Shown: positions 1-10,960 of the stretch, in pieces | Position numbering within the stretch: position 1 is the first letter of the stretch | Layout of the letters: each line of letters opens with the position of its first letter | NCBI GenBank assembly: GCA_946807835.1 | Contig: OX327704.1 | Location: forward strand, 6,820,001-6,884,000 | Source: Ailanthus altissimus | Lineage: Eukaryota > Streptophyta > Magnoliopsida > Sapindales > Simaroubaceae | Direction of reading: 5' to 3' | Length of the DNA stretch: 64,000 nucleotides | Made by a program: the position numbers and the translations under genes | Notes under the pieces: model-generated | Databases searched by the model: none | What the model was told of the DNA's origin: nothing | The model's input: the letters and a program-made list of their open reading frames with translations, nothing else

Positions 1-453
1 AAGCTTGAATCTTGATCTTGGTTCTTCAATCTTTGGTTTTGATATTTGATTTTGTGTTATAAATTCTCTCTCTAAGGTTTTTTTGCCTCTTTTCTCTCTT
101 TTTCTCCCCTTTTAGGGTTTTTGACTTTCTATTTATAGGTTTTTGTTTCTAAAATTCTGTTCACGAGTTACTGTACTGTTCACACAGCCACTGTTCACCA
201 CAACGAGCCGCTGCGCTGGGTTGTGGGCGCTGCGGTGCTCAGCTACTGACTTGGGCACCGCGGCTCTCAGTCATAGGTGCTGTGGCACCCAGCCCTGGTA
301 CCAATTCACCTCTCGTTTGTTCCTATACGTCAAATTATTCATTGTACATCTATTTATAATCAAAAACCACAATTAAATAGCCACATATTTATGATTTGGA
401 GCAAAATACGAAAGTTGAGTACAAATTATACTAGTGCTTTTACGGCCCTATCA
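1..453 (-). mobile_element. Athila/Tat-like LTR, partial (cut by window start)
   Basis: This is the outer part of an LTR on the minus strand. Its right border CTATCA at 453 matches the borders at 18144 and 24166, where complete LTRs of the same family end. On the minus strand it starts TGATAG. It holds a GC-rich box array (about 196-300) and, downstream on the minus strand, a TATA-like TATAAATA (130-137). The complete relatives are about 1.39 kb, so roughly 0.9 kb lies outside the window. Confidence 0.75.
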
Positions 454-2035
454 AATACCTATAAATTTAAGACTTTACTCGCCCTGGAGCAAAACAAAGA
501 AAAATATTCACAAATTATTCATGACTTAAAAATAAAACTAAAATCTAAAAATAAGCTCAAGTTGATTAGATGATCAATATCGTTGTCTTAAAAGCTGAGA
601 AAAATAACACAAGGCTCTTCAGAAATCAATAAACATCTTTCAACAATCCTCGTACCATTGATCAAGTACTTCATTCTCCCTTGTAAATGATCGCTTGTGC
701 GTGTGTGTAATAAGCAAGTAATTAGCTAAATAGAACTTAAATTTATTCAATACTTAATAAATACGTAAATATGATATCTCGGCATATTTGTAATTATAAC
801 ACTACCACTAATGTAGAAATACACATATCTAGGGATCTATTTAGGACTTTATTTAGCTTGTAATGTAAGGCTAAGGTAAAAGTGAGTTATAAAGATATAT
901 AAAGTGTAAATCACACCATTAACACTTAGACTTTACTCAGAAACCTCTTGATTCCTTCTCCTTCTTGATTATTTATCTCTTCTCCAAAACTTATGATATT
1001 TTCATTTTTCTTTTAATCTATTTTACAAAGAATTTCTTCTTTTTCTCAAGCTGGGGGTATTATACATTTAAACATTTTTTTTATATACCCCCAAACTTAG
1101 ATTGATATACATTTTCAAGACTTATTACTTTTCATTGCAGTATCCTTCTTTCATACATCCACAACCTCCTTCATTTTAAGAATATTTTTAAGTAAACTCA
1201 AAGTTTATGGTGCTACCGGTAGATTTTAGGATAAGTAAACTCAAAATCTTTAAGCTTGTAATGTGGCTAAATAGAAAAGGATGATAATTAGGATCAAACA
1301 GGATGACTAGGGATAAATATACATATAAGGCAGGCTCGAAAAGGCTCAAACGGTCCAAAGATGGCCTAATGTCATTTCTCTAAGCATGTGAATTCTAGGA
1401 TTTCACCTCAAGTAGTAATCAAGCAAGTTCTAGAGTGTTGATCCTCGAGATTGTGGTGTATTACTTAAGCATGAATAACTCTAAGCAAAAAAAAATCAAC
1501 TAATACATGCTTCTTTCAATGTGCCCAAGAATAAGTGATCAAAAATAAGCTTGAAATCAGTTCAATATTCATGATATAAAAATTATCTCAAGCCTTTATT
1601 ATTTTCTAAAGACTTGTGAAAATAAATTCAGCTAATATTTTATTTCTTATCATGGACTAATGATCATCATCTCAACTAAAACTAGACCAAAAAAAAAAAA
1701 TTACTCTACAAGACAACCACTCAAATCATGTAGTAAAAATAAATACAGGTTATGTGTTTTTCATCCCCAAACTTAAATTAGACATTGTCCTCAATGTCTA
1801 AAAATAAACTTAAAAGTAAGAAAAACTCCCTTAGTAGATAAAGTTGAAGCAATGCAACGTTGTTGCCCATTGATTGGACTGCGTCATTCCTTTACTTCTA
1901 ACGCTTGAAACTGCTTAAGCTGCTTTCTTGAATGCTTGACTTGCTGATTTTATTCCTAAGAGAAACAAAGAAACTGACATAACTAAAACTAAAAATAAGC
2001 TAAAAAAAATTAAAAATTTACTTGGGTTGCCTCCC
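454..2035 (-). mobile_element. 3' untranslated internal region of Athila-like element (minus strand)
   Basis: This is non-coding and collinear with 18145-19960 of the complete minus-strand element. Both begin with the reverse complement of a polypurine-rich tract just inside the LTR and run to a shared segment near 'ttgggtt.cct'. About 1 kb of it is also an inverted copy of 4440-5393. No coding sequence survives. It is broken off near 2035, where the plus-strand promoter-like block begins. Confidence 0.7.
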
Positions 2036-2047
2036 ATTGATTGAATA

Positions 2048-2214
2048 GTCAGTATCGCAGCGGTGGCACCTGGGCACAATCGTGCCCAGATGTGTATGAG
2101 CACTGCGGCGCTCGCTCCCGAGTGCCGCAGCGCTCACACGAGAGAAGTATAATACTTCTCCCCTTCCCCCTTTAATTCTTCTTATCTTTCCCCCTTTTCT
2201 CTCACTCATATAAA
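2048..2214 (+). promoter_or_regulatory. Internal GC-box array plus TATA (promoter-like) upstream of env-position ORF
   Basis: A GC-rich cluster (about 2048-2140) of boxes such as GCACTGCGGCGCTC and GTGCCGCAGCGCTCAC lies in AT-rich DNA. It is followed about 70 bp later by TATAAACC (TATA core 2209-2214), then a pyrimidine-rich leader. The arrangement copies that of the LTR promoters nearby (5600-5730 and others) but sits inside an element. It is inferred to be a promoter for the ORF at 2932. Confidence 0.5.
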
Positions 2215-2402
2215 CCCTAAAACTCATCTTCCTCATCTCCCATCTTCAACTATTCATCTAAAATCAAAATTAAACACTCCCACACACTACATTTAGATTC
2301 AAATTTATTACCCACTCAAATTAACACCACATTAGCACACTTTTCACCTAATTCTTCACATTCATCACCACTTCCAACTTCTTCTCTTCAATAGCATTCA
2401 AG

Positions 2403-2924
2403 GTACAAATCCCTATCCTTCTTTATTTTATTTCTTGTTATGTATCTTTATTTTATGGTTACAATGTATAATTAGTTTCCTTATTGCTAGATTATGATAA
2501 TTAGAACTTGTTTTCAATTAATTCTAAAAACAAATTCGTTAATGCTTGTGCAGCTTGTTCTAATTGATGAGTTGAATCAGGTTTAATGGGTTCTACTTAA
2601 AATTCTTGATTAGCTATCTAGCTACATAAAAGGATGTTTGTGAAAGTATGTTTAAAAGTGGTGTTGATTTGTGTTTATTGTTTAACATGGTGTTATTTGG
2701 TGTTTAATGTTAACGTTGATATTGATTGGTGTTTACTGTGCATATTGATATCGATTGATGATTAATGTTCAACTTGGTGAGTTGAGTGTTGTTTAAATGA
2801 GTGATTTTGGGTGCAAAAGAGATTGTGGGTTGCAAAAAATTTGGCACACGTATATGATTTCTTATTGCAACGTGTGTGTGGCATTTGCTGTCTATAGTTA
2901 GGATGCTCATTATTGTTGTTTCAG
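2403..2924 (+). other. Predicted leader intron of env-position ORF
   Basis: The donor is CAAG|GTACAAAT and the acceptor is TTGTTGTTTCAG|GT, 522 bp apart. The intron is T-rich. It lies between the promoter-like block and the ATG at 2932. Splicing would leave an untranslated leader ending 7 nt before the start codon. It was predicted from consensus only. Confidence 0.45.
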
Positions 2925-2931
2925 GTATTTA

Positions 2932-4024
2932 ATGGCCCCCAAGAAATCAAAGAAGTCCGTTGCATTCTCTTCTACGGGCTACGACACTAATAAGTTTATT
3001 TTCAAGGAAGCCACCGACTTATATCACTCTTTCATAATTAAACGCACAATCATTCCTGAAAGAGGATTTGATATCACGGAAGGGAGCTATTCAAGAATCT
3101 CCCAAATTATTGTAGACAGAGGTTGGGGATGCTTATGTGCACAGCCGAATGTTATAATTATCCCAGTAGTTTGAGAATTTTATACTAATGGCAAATAGCA
3201 CTCTCATGGGAAAGTAGAAATCAGGGGCAGAATTGTTCATATCCACTATGAGGACATCAATAGATACTTTGGGGTACCCAATATTCAACGAGATGACTAT
3301 ACGGAGCTCCACCAGAACCCAAATTATGAAACGGTTAATCGTTACTTGGCCACCCAAGATGCTCAATAGACGATGTCTGGGAGTCTTCCGGTCTCCTTTC
3401 CCACACGCTACATGTGCAGAGAATTCAAAGCATGGCACTATTTTATAACTACAAGATTAATGCCAGTCCGTCACATTAGCACAGTAACAGCGAAGAGAGC
3501 TCTCCTTCTGTATGCCATTCTAACAGGGCGAACTATTGACATTGGTCAGGTGATCAGCGATACAATCTTTTTCGGTCTTGATCATCCAAAGCAAAGCATA
3601 TATTGCCCATCACTGATTACAGCACTTTATCCTAAAGCTGGAGTTGAGTGGACATTATCAGAAAAAGTATTGCCCCCTAGCACATATATTGGACAACAGC
3701 AAAATTGCTACAATTATTGATGGTCTAGCTCAAGACCCCATTCCTCGACGATTTCTGCCACACAGACCCATAGCACAACTGACTATACCTCAACGGCTGT
3801 CCAGGTTAGAGGATGCCTTCACCACACACCAACAGTGGACCGCCTCACATGCCACCTATCAAGACCAGGTTTTGCGCATTACACTCACACACTTCGGTAT
3901 GGATACACATAACTTACCACACTTTTTGACCTATCCAGCGCCAGCAGATGCGGATGACTTAGAAGTTGATGCGAAGGCTGAAAACGAAGAGGATAGTGAA
4001 GATGAAGACGACAGGGACGTCTAA
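2932..4024 (+). pseudogene. Decayed env-position ORF of Athila-like element (plant transposon protein domain)
   Basis: The reading starts MAPKKSKKSVAF, a basic N-terminus, and continues with blocks such as EFYTNG, VEIRGRIV, YEDINRYFGVP and TAKRALLLYAILTG. These resemble the conserved core of the 'putative plant transposon protein' family found at the env position of Athila elements. An acidic tail rich in E and D closes it at 4024. Three in-frame stops are visible, at 3172-3174, 3196-3198 and 3367-3369. A frameshift lies near 3690-3715, where the reading moves by one base. An intact copy would be about 360 residues. Its role in the family is unknown: it sits where env-like genes lie, but I see no signal peptide or membrane helix. 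It is probably dead. The family name comes from memory of its conserved blocks. Confidence 0.6.
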
Positions 4025-5393
4025 TGCTTCATACAAACAGGGAAGTGTTCCTATTTTGTAATTTTACTGCCACCATAAGGACATGTCTTATTATAAGTGT
4101 GGGGGCAGGGGAAACACTTTTTAATTCGTAATTTTCTTCATGCGTTTTTAGTTTATTTCCTATTTTATCTATTTTCTTTTAAAGTAGTTTACTTTTTTTC
4201 AATATCGATTGTTTGGGTCGAAAGAGTTGTAGTCGATGATGATAAATAGAGTTGAAGAAAAGCTATAAACTCTAGACTTATCTTTTATTGTGTTCATTTT
4301 ATACTATAATCGGATTAATTATATTCAGCCTATAGTGGTTTACTTTAAACATCAGTACATTCTAGAGCTATTGAATGTTCAGCAATTGTAAGGTAGAATA
4401 TAGTATTCACAACAGAGAAGGTAATCAAGGTTGTCTATTATCTAGAACTTGTTTGATTAGCTTTCAAGGTGAAATTCTAGGACAAATATAGTAAGGGATA
4501 TGATTATAGGCCATCTTTGGACATTTGAGCCTTTTCAAGCCTACCTTTTACAAATGTTTATCCTTAGTCGCCCCGTTTGAGCTTAATTTTACATTTATAT
4601 TTTTACCTACATTACAAGCCTAAAGACTTTGAGCTTACTTATCTTAAAACCTACCGGTAGCACCATAAACCTTGAGTTTACTTAGAAATATGTTTTTTAA
4701 AAAAAGCGTTGTGGATGTAGGAAAGAATGGTACTGCAAAAAAAATAATAATAAATAAATAAAAAGTCTTAAAGGGGCACATCAATCTAAGTTTGGGGATT
4801 CAAAAAAAAATGAACGATTAAAAAGAAAGATGGAAATAGCATAAGTTTGGGGGAGGAGATGAAGAATCAAGGAAAAAAAGGAATTAAGAAGTTTCTAAGT
4901 AAAGTCTAAGTGTTAATGGTGTGATTTGCACTTTATATATATTTTTATATTTCACCTTAGCCTTACATGACAAGCTAATTAAAGTCCTATTTGATCCCTT
5001 ATTATATACTTGTTCTACATTAGTAAAGATTGCTATGAAAAATAAGCTTATAGAGAATTGTTTCAATCCTTATTTTTCTTTGATAAAAATAAGATGTTCG
5101 AAAATGTAATTAATGTGCAATTAAATAGCTCGACACACACTCACAAGTGAACATTTATAAGGTAGATATAAGCATGATGATCAGAGTGTAGAATAAGCAT
5201 GAATAATTTTTTAGTCTAAAGGTTTCATAAGTGTAATTCACCCGTTGAGACAACTTACAAATTTCTGATCGACCCAAGTAACTCATGGTTCATAGAATGT
5301 TAAGAGCATGTGTTTATATTGTTGTTTTGGCTCCTTGTTAGTAGACTCTTGTCTTACTCGAGGACGAGCAAGTATCTTAAGTTTAGGGGTATT
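4025..5393 (+). mobile_element. 3' internal region and polypurine tract of plus-strand Athila-like element
   Basis: This is non-coding. From about 4440 it is the inverted equivalent of 454-1440; shared landmarks include 'ccatctttgga' and 'ctaccggtagcaccataaac'. It ends with the signature 'ctcgaggacgagcaa' and a purine-rich GTTTAGGGGTATT directly before the LTR at 5394, as is usual for Athila/Tat elements. A second purine tract, 'gtgtgggggcagggga', lies near 4099. Confidence 0.65.
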
Positions 5394-6782
5394 TGATAAT
5401 AGCATAATGATAATAGTATTTTAACACTCTAACTTGGGTATTTTAGCTTTAATCCATTAATATTTGATTACTTATTTTTGTTTTTAATCTTAAATAGGTG
5501 CATGAAGAACAATGTGACATATAAGAACAAACGGGAAGCAAATCGGTCGAGAAACGAGCAAAATGCGCTTGAAAGATGAAAGAAAGGAAACAAGTGGCTA
5601 GGCGTCGCAGCGCCCAGAACAGCGAGTGAGCGCCGTGGCGCTCAGCACCCAGCGCCGCGATGTTTATTGAAGATTTACAAAAACCTGTGCTCGTGCCCAG
5701 TGCCGCGGCGCCCGTACGGATGTTTAAATACTCTTCTCAAGTCACCTATTCAAGCGTGGATTTAAAGCTCTTCGTGTCTAGGGTTTCTCTTAGCAACAAA
5801 AATACTATTTTGAGGCAAAAATAGAGAGATTTAGCAAGGAAAAAAATGCAAACAATGAATAAACATTCAAACCAAGAAATCAAGGTGAATTTTATTGAAG
5901 ATTGAAGAATCAACTCTTTGGCAACCAAGACAAGAGGAAGAAGAACAACTCAGGGCATCACTTGTTTTATTTTCTTCCTTAGTTTTAAGAGATGATTTTG
6001 ATCATGATATTTTTATACTTTTGCTTTGATAATCTTGTTTTGAACATGAGCTAAATACTTTTGATTTAGGGTTAGACGTTATTGAACCTAGCATGTAATT
6101 GATTCTTTTAAACTCTTAGTTATGAAATTTTATCCTTTAATTAATTTAATCTATCTATGCTTAATGCTTTCATTATACTTAATCACTATTTTAATTGTTT
6201 AGGAACCATAATAACTTTGACGAAAGGAATCATGTGTTTAGCCTAGGGTAGATTGATATATGATCATAGGGTAACATCTATGAGTTCCATCTAGGATAGA
6301 CATATACCTAAGTGGCATGTATGGTTTGATTAGACTTAATCTTAAAGAGTTGCATCTTATTCAGATTATCATAGACATATAGGTAATTGTTAGGGTGTGA
6401 TATTATCATTCGACTGTCGACAGAAGCTTATGATGAAATCAGTATCTAGCCAATCAATTAATAAAAAAGGAATAACTAAGGGGCTAAAGGGTTTAGTGAA
6501 CTACTAGAGAATACATCGATACCCTAGATTACCTATCAATTTAGTGAATTTTATCTCTAAGTATTGGCGATATTTTAATTAGGTTCAATTCGATAGCAAT
6601 AATTTAGTTAGTTAAACTCCATCCTTGAAGTTAGTCTGGATAAAGGTAAAGTAGAGTAATTTTAGTATTTGATTGAAGAAAATAGAAATAATAGTCTCTG
6701 TGGGATCGATAATCTAGACTTAGTCCTATATTACTTGATACAAAAAGCGTGCACTTGCGCTAGGTCATTAAATTAGACATCA
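5394..6782 (+). mobile_element. Athila/Tat-like 3' LTR, complete
   Basis: It runs TGATAATAGC to TTAGACATCA, 1389 bp, nearly the same length as the minus-strand LTR at 16754-18144 (1391 bp), to which it is homologous when inverted. A GC-rich array at about 5600-5715 ends 10-15 bp before TTTAAATA (5723-5730), the likely TATA. The U5 end has 'gtgggatcga' and 'gcgtgcacttgcg', shared with the other family LTRs. It abuts MULE sequence at 6783. Confidence 0.8.
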
Positions 6783-7300
6783 ATGAGCCGCATGATGTGT
6801 ATGATTTGCATGCAAGAGAAGATAAGGTTCAAGTAGAAAACCATTTCATTTTATGTCTCTGATACCACCATCAGACTTGAACATATTGGATAAGATATCA
6901 TGTACTTAAATTAAGGATGCGTTTGTGGAAAAATTGTATTATAGTAAAGATGAAATTCATATGGCTATAAGCATACAAGCATTTATATGAAATTGAAGCT
7001 TCAATGTTCATAGGTCCACCAAAGATCGTTTTGAGGTGAAATATATAATAAGAGACGTAAATAGAGATTATGTGCAGTATGGACGAAAGAGCGAAAGCTC
7101 TTCACCTTGAAGAGAATAGATGTAAAACACATTTGTGTTTTGGGCCAATTGCGATGGTCACCAATAAACCAAGAGTTGTATTATTAGTAAAATAAAAAAA
7201 ACAATTGTTTGCATCAGTTAGTAAAATTTATAAACTGAAAGAAATTCAAGCAGATGATGAACACTTGAAATTACACATTTAATAAGAGTTTTACATGATT
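6783..7300 (+). pseudogene. MULE (Mutator-like) transposase relic, N-terminal part
   Basis: Broken frames give patches such as 'YYSKDEIHMAI', 'STKDRFEVKYIIRD' and 'FVFWANCDGHQ'. They resemble the N-terminal MuDR/FAR1-like DNA-binding region of plant MULE transposases. There are several stops and frameshifts and no ORF over 60 codons. The matching C-terminal part is at 10035-10960, so the two are probably halves of one gene separated by the gypsy fragment between them. No terminal inverted repeat was found. Confidence 0.45.
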
Positions 7301-7389
7301 GTTTTGTATTACTAGTGTATTTAATTTTCTTAACTTAAGTATGTTTACAATATTGTACTTAATTATCTTATAACTGTTTTGTGGCAGGT

Positions 7390-8692
7390 TCGGTAAAATG
7401 AGCATAACTTTCTACCTAAAGATCCAATTGAGGTGATTCTTAATCCTGTGCAGAGTTGACGCAATGGGATAACATATTGTATTTCACAAAGCATTGGACA
7501 TTCGAGTGTTTAGAGGGTGAAAATTGGCCTAGAACAGAATTGATCTGCAGTACAGGCCCAGTTTGAACAGTTATTAGTATTTGGCCCATAACTATAGAAA
7601 TACGTATCTAATACGTATGAGATCACTCAATTTGGAAAGATAAGAGACTTATCTACAACTTTTATGTTTTGAGTGACAGCTAATTCGGATCACATCAATT
7701 CCAAATTGGATAATCAAGTGGGTGCCCAAGTGATAATGAATGCAAATTATTTTGCCACCATTCTTGACTTTCATCAACCAAGTGGTTCCCTCCAAATTTG
7801 TCTCGATTTATCCATGTTTTTCTATAAATAGGTGGCTTGTTTATGCCTAAGGAATATAATTAGAAAGTTAGAATTTAGTTCAAAATACTTTTCCTTTGTA
7901 TCCATTTCCTTGTACTATTATTTCTCTTGTTTACTATTAAGTCATGTTATTTCTTCTTCCATTTCTTTTCTTTTCATTTAGTTTTATTATGTCCAAATAA
8001 TTTTGTTTAAGCTAAGGTGAAAGGGTGAAGCTCTTGGCAAGGTAATAAGATATGTTTAATATTTATTCATGAATTTAATGCTTCATTTTTAAGTTATGCA
8101 AATTTATATATGATGTATTTATTTTGTTTGTAGAATTAATACCATTTCTTCTAAAGTGGTGATTCTTGATTTATTATTGACAAACTTAATACTTGGCACA
8201 ATAAATTCTTGAAACCATTTACAAGATTTGGTTTATATAACCTTTCTTGTAAAGTGGGAGTCTTGATTTATTGTAGACAAATATAAAGATTGGCATAATA
8301 AATACTTGAACCCATTTATAAGATTTGGTGTATAATAATTGAAAGAAATAAATACTAATCAATATATAAATGATAATGAACTTTAATTGCTATATTTTTC
8401 GGTTGGAACCTCCTTTGTGTGAGGATTTCAATTGAGTTATAAAAAAATAAAAAGTTAAATATATTCTTACTTCTTATGCCAAGAGTGAATCCCCGTAATC
8501 TTAGCTTTTTATTTGAATTGGTTAATTGAAATAATATTTACAAACATCTTATACTGCATTAATTATCTTTAAAGTGTTTATAATTTGTAATTTTAATTCT
8601 ACTTCCCTGTGGATCGACTCCGTTCTCATCGGGTTATTTATTACTTCGACAATCCTGCACTTGGGAATAACTTCTATATTCTGGACGTGTCA
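7390..8692 (+). mobile_element. Athila-like 5' LTR (left border uncertain)
   Basis: The right end is fixed by a primer-binding site 7 bases further on (8699). Near the end, 'ctgtggatcga', 'ttattacttcgac' and 'tgcacttgg' match the U5 of the LTR at 5394-6782. A probable TATA-like 'tctataaatagg' lies near 7820. The left border is a guess: no paired LTR exists in the window, and MULE sequence fades out between 7300 and 7400. Confidence 0.55.
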
Positions 8693-8698
8693 AGTTTT

Positions 8699-8716
8699 TG
8701 GCGCCGTTGCCGGGGA
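8699..8716 (+). other. Primer-binding site, tRNA-Asp type
   Basis: TGGCGCCGTTGCCGGGGA is complementary to the 3' end of plant tRNA-Asp (which ends CCCCGGCAACGGCGCCA). This primer is typical of Athila-type Ty3/gypsy elements. It starts reverse transcription of the element whose gag begins at 9232. Confidence 0.85.
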
Positions 8717-8764
8717 GGTAACGTTAATATTTTGTTTTGTTATTGTTTGTTTGTTTATTTTATT

Positions 8765-9050
8765 TTCATGGAAGGCTGAGCCTCCTACTCGTTATTTATT
8801 ATTCGTTTTTTTTATTTTTATTTTTATTTTCATGGAAGGCCGAGCCTCCTAATGTACTTTATTATTATTCTGTTTTTATTTTCGCGGAAGGCTGAGCCTC
8901 CTACTCTTTATTTCGTTTATTTATTATTTTTTATTTTAGTTTTTTTTAATTTTCATGGAAGGCCGAGCCTCCTAACGTACTTTACTTTATTTATTATTCG
9001 CCTTTTATTTTCGCTTTTTTTTATTTTAATGGAAGGCTAAGCCTCCTACT
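8765..9050 (+). repeat. Five-copy tandem repeat in gag leader
   Basis: Five units each carry 'ggaaggcYgagcctcctaM' in a T/A-rich frame, at about 8770, 8835, 8885, 8956 and 9030, with spacing of 50-74 bp. The core alternates between GGAAGGCTGAGCCTCCT and GGAAGGCCGAGCCTCCT and is a near-perfect palindrome, so each copy can form a hairpin in the RNA. It lies between the primer-binding site and gag, where packaging signals are expected. Confidence 0.75.
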
Positions 9051-9231
9051 ATTTATTTATTAAATTTTTATTATATAATCTAACATCACTAATCTAACTT
9101 CTAATTATTTATCTTTATTTTGCTTTTAGTTTTACATATTTTATTTACTTGTGTGTAATATTTTATTTTATTTACCTGTGTTTAATATTTTATTTGTATT
9201 ATTGTTATTGTATTTTATTTTGTTTCTTTTT

Positions 9232-10020
9232 ATGAGCGGTTGGTTTCGAGATCCTAATTCTCATCATTTAGTAAAAGATAATTTCAAAACTTCCTTAGGT
9301 AATTTCAAAACTTCCTTTGATAATTTGTTAGATTCTCCTTCATCTTCTCATTCTTCACCAAGTAACACCATGAGCGAAAATCAAATTGAGGGACTCATAG
9401 ACCCAGGGGACAATCAGTCCCAACATAATGACCATAACCGACCTAGGACACTTAGAGACTATATGAACCCTACACGAACCGGTGCACCATCTTGCTTAAT
9501 TTTTCCACCGGATGCAACGCATTTTAATTTTAAGCCAGACATTATCCAACTTTTACCCACTTTTCATAGCTTAGATGCAGAGAACCCTTATCTACATCTA
9601 AGAGAATTTGAAGAAGTGTGTAACACGTATAATGATCAAAATTGTAACATGAACACAATTCGACTTAAGCTTTTCCCTTTTTCTTTAAAAGATAAAGCTA
9701 AAACATGGCTACAAAACCTTAGGCCAGGATCCATTTCTTTATGGGACGAGATGCAACAACAATTCCTGAAAAAGTTTTTTCCCTCCCATAGAACAAATTC
9801 TTTCAAAAGACAAATCACCACTTTTGCCCAAAAACCAGGAGAAACCCTTTACCAATGTTGGGAAAGGTATAAAGAATTACTTAATACCTGTCCCCATTAT
9901 GGTTTTGAAACATGGAGAGTAGTCTCAAATTTCTATGAGGGCTTAACACTCCAAGTTAGGCAAATGGTAGAAATGATGTGTAATGGAACATTTGAGGAAA
10001 AAGACCCAGAAGAGGCTTGA
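9232..10020 (+). pseudogene. Ty3/gypsy gag, 3'-truncated (Athila-type)
   Basis: This is an uninterrupted frame of 262 codons from ATG 9232 (MSGWFRDPN). An upstream in-frame ATG at 9151 would add only a T-rich hydrophobic stretch, so I prefer 9232. The retrotransposon gag capsid domain is clear from about residue 95: 'HLREFEEVC', 'RLKLFPFSLKDKAKTWL', 'WDEMQQQFLKKFFP' and 'FYEGLTLQVRQMVE'. The frame stops right after EEKDPEEA, where relatives continue into the zinc knuckle and protease. From that point the DNA is MULE transposase. The product would be capsid without nucleocapsid. The coding frame is well preserved, so the break is fairly recent or the frame has been kept by chance. Confidence 0.85.
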
Positions 10021-10034
10021 AAATTGACATTTAT

Positions 10035-10960
10035 GTGCTATAACAGCAGAACCTGGGTATAGTCACTCACTTGAAAATTGACAATGATAATCAATTTAAG
10101 TATTTCTTTATAGCATTGGATCTTGTAGCAGAGGTTTTCAATCATCCATCTAACCCATGATTGTAATTAATGGAACACTTTTGAAAGGTGTCTATCTTAA
10201 TACAATATTTATGGCTGTATGTAAAGATGAAAATAACATTGTTTTCATTTGCCCGATTGCTGACTCAGAATTTAGTTTTTATATCCAATTGACACGGCAA
10301 TATTGAGAGGGCTATCTAAAGTGTGCTTCTTAATGCCTATAATGGGTTTAGCATCTATCACTTGAAGGTGAATTTAGTGACAAAATACAAGACACCACCG
10401 AAAAAAAGATTCTAGTAGCTTATTTTGTTGTTGCTAAGGTATATCTCTTTTTTTTTACTTTCAACACCAAATAAACAAGATGCAAGAGATGAGACCTAAT
10501 GCATTTAAGTATTTAGAGGAGGACGTTATTAGGGGAAAATAGGATCGATCAGTTATTGTATTTAAAAGATACAACATCATGATCACTAAAATCGCAAAGA
10601 GCATTAATACAGTTGTAAAAAATGTAAGATCTCTTCCTGTGACCACCTCGGATGAGTAGATATGAGAGATAACCCAATAGTGATTTATAAAAGACATGAG
10701 GCAACAAAATCTATGATGTCATTTTCTAATGGCTTCAACAAATAATAAAGTGATAAAGCACAATGATAAAGTTAGTCGAATGACAGTTCACTCAGTGGAT
10801 AATTCATAATTTCTAATGAAGAATGGAAGTAGAGATAGAGTGGTGGACATCATCATGAAGACATACAGTTGTCGAAAGTTTAACATTCGACAACTAGCTT
10901 GTCCTCATGCTATAGTCATATGTATGTAAGAGTGTGTAGGACCCATCAACACCTTGGTCC
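10035..10960 (+). pseudogene. MULE transposase relic, catalytic and SWIM zinc-finger part
   Basis: Broken frames spell patches of a plant MULE transposase in the right order. These are 'AEPGYSHS' then 'DNDNQFKYFFIAL' (10046-10125), a 'NGTLLKGVYLNTIFMAVCKDENN'-like catalytic-core segment (10160-10240), and near 10860-10925 a SWIM-type zinc finger with 'YSCRKF' followed by 'LACPHAIVIC'. Stops and frameshifts are frequent. With 6783-7300 it forms one interrupted gene. It ends in unrelated SINE-like sequence near 10935-10960. No terminal repeats were identified. Confidence 0.6.

Noticed and set aside
1..6. AAGCTT at the first base
   Set aside because: It is a HindIII site and may mark a cloning edge, but a single six-base match proves nothing biological.
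143..573. Two overlapping frames near the window start
   Set aside because: They lie in an LTR and the adjacent untranslated region, and the composition follows the GC-box array.
8765..9050. CRISPR-like appearance of regularly spaced palindromic repeats
   Set aside because: The spacers are low-complexity AT DNA, the repeats vary, and the site is a plant retroelement leader. Not a CRISPR array.
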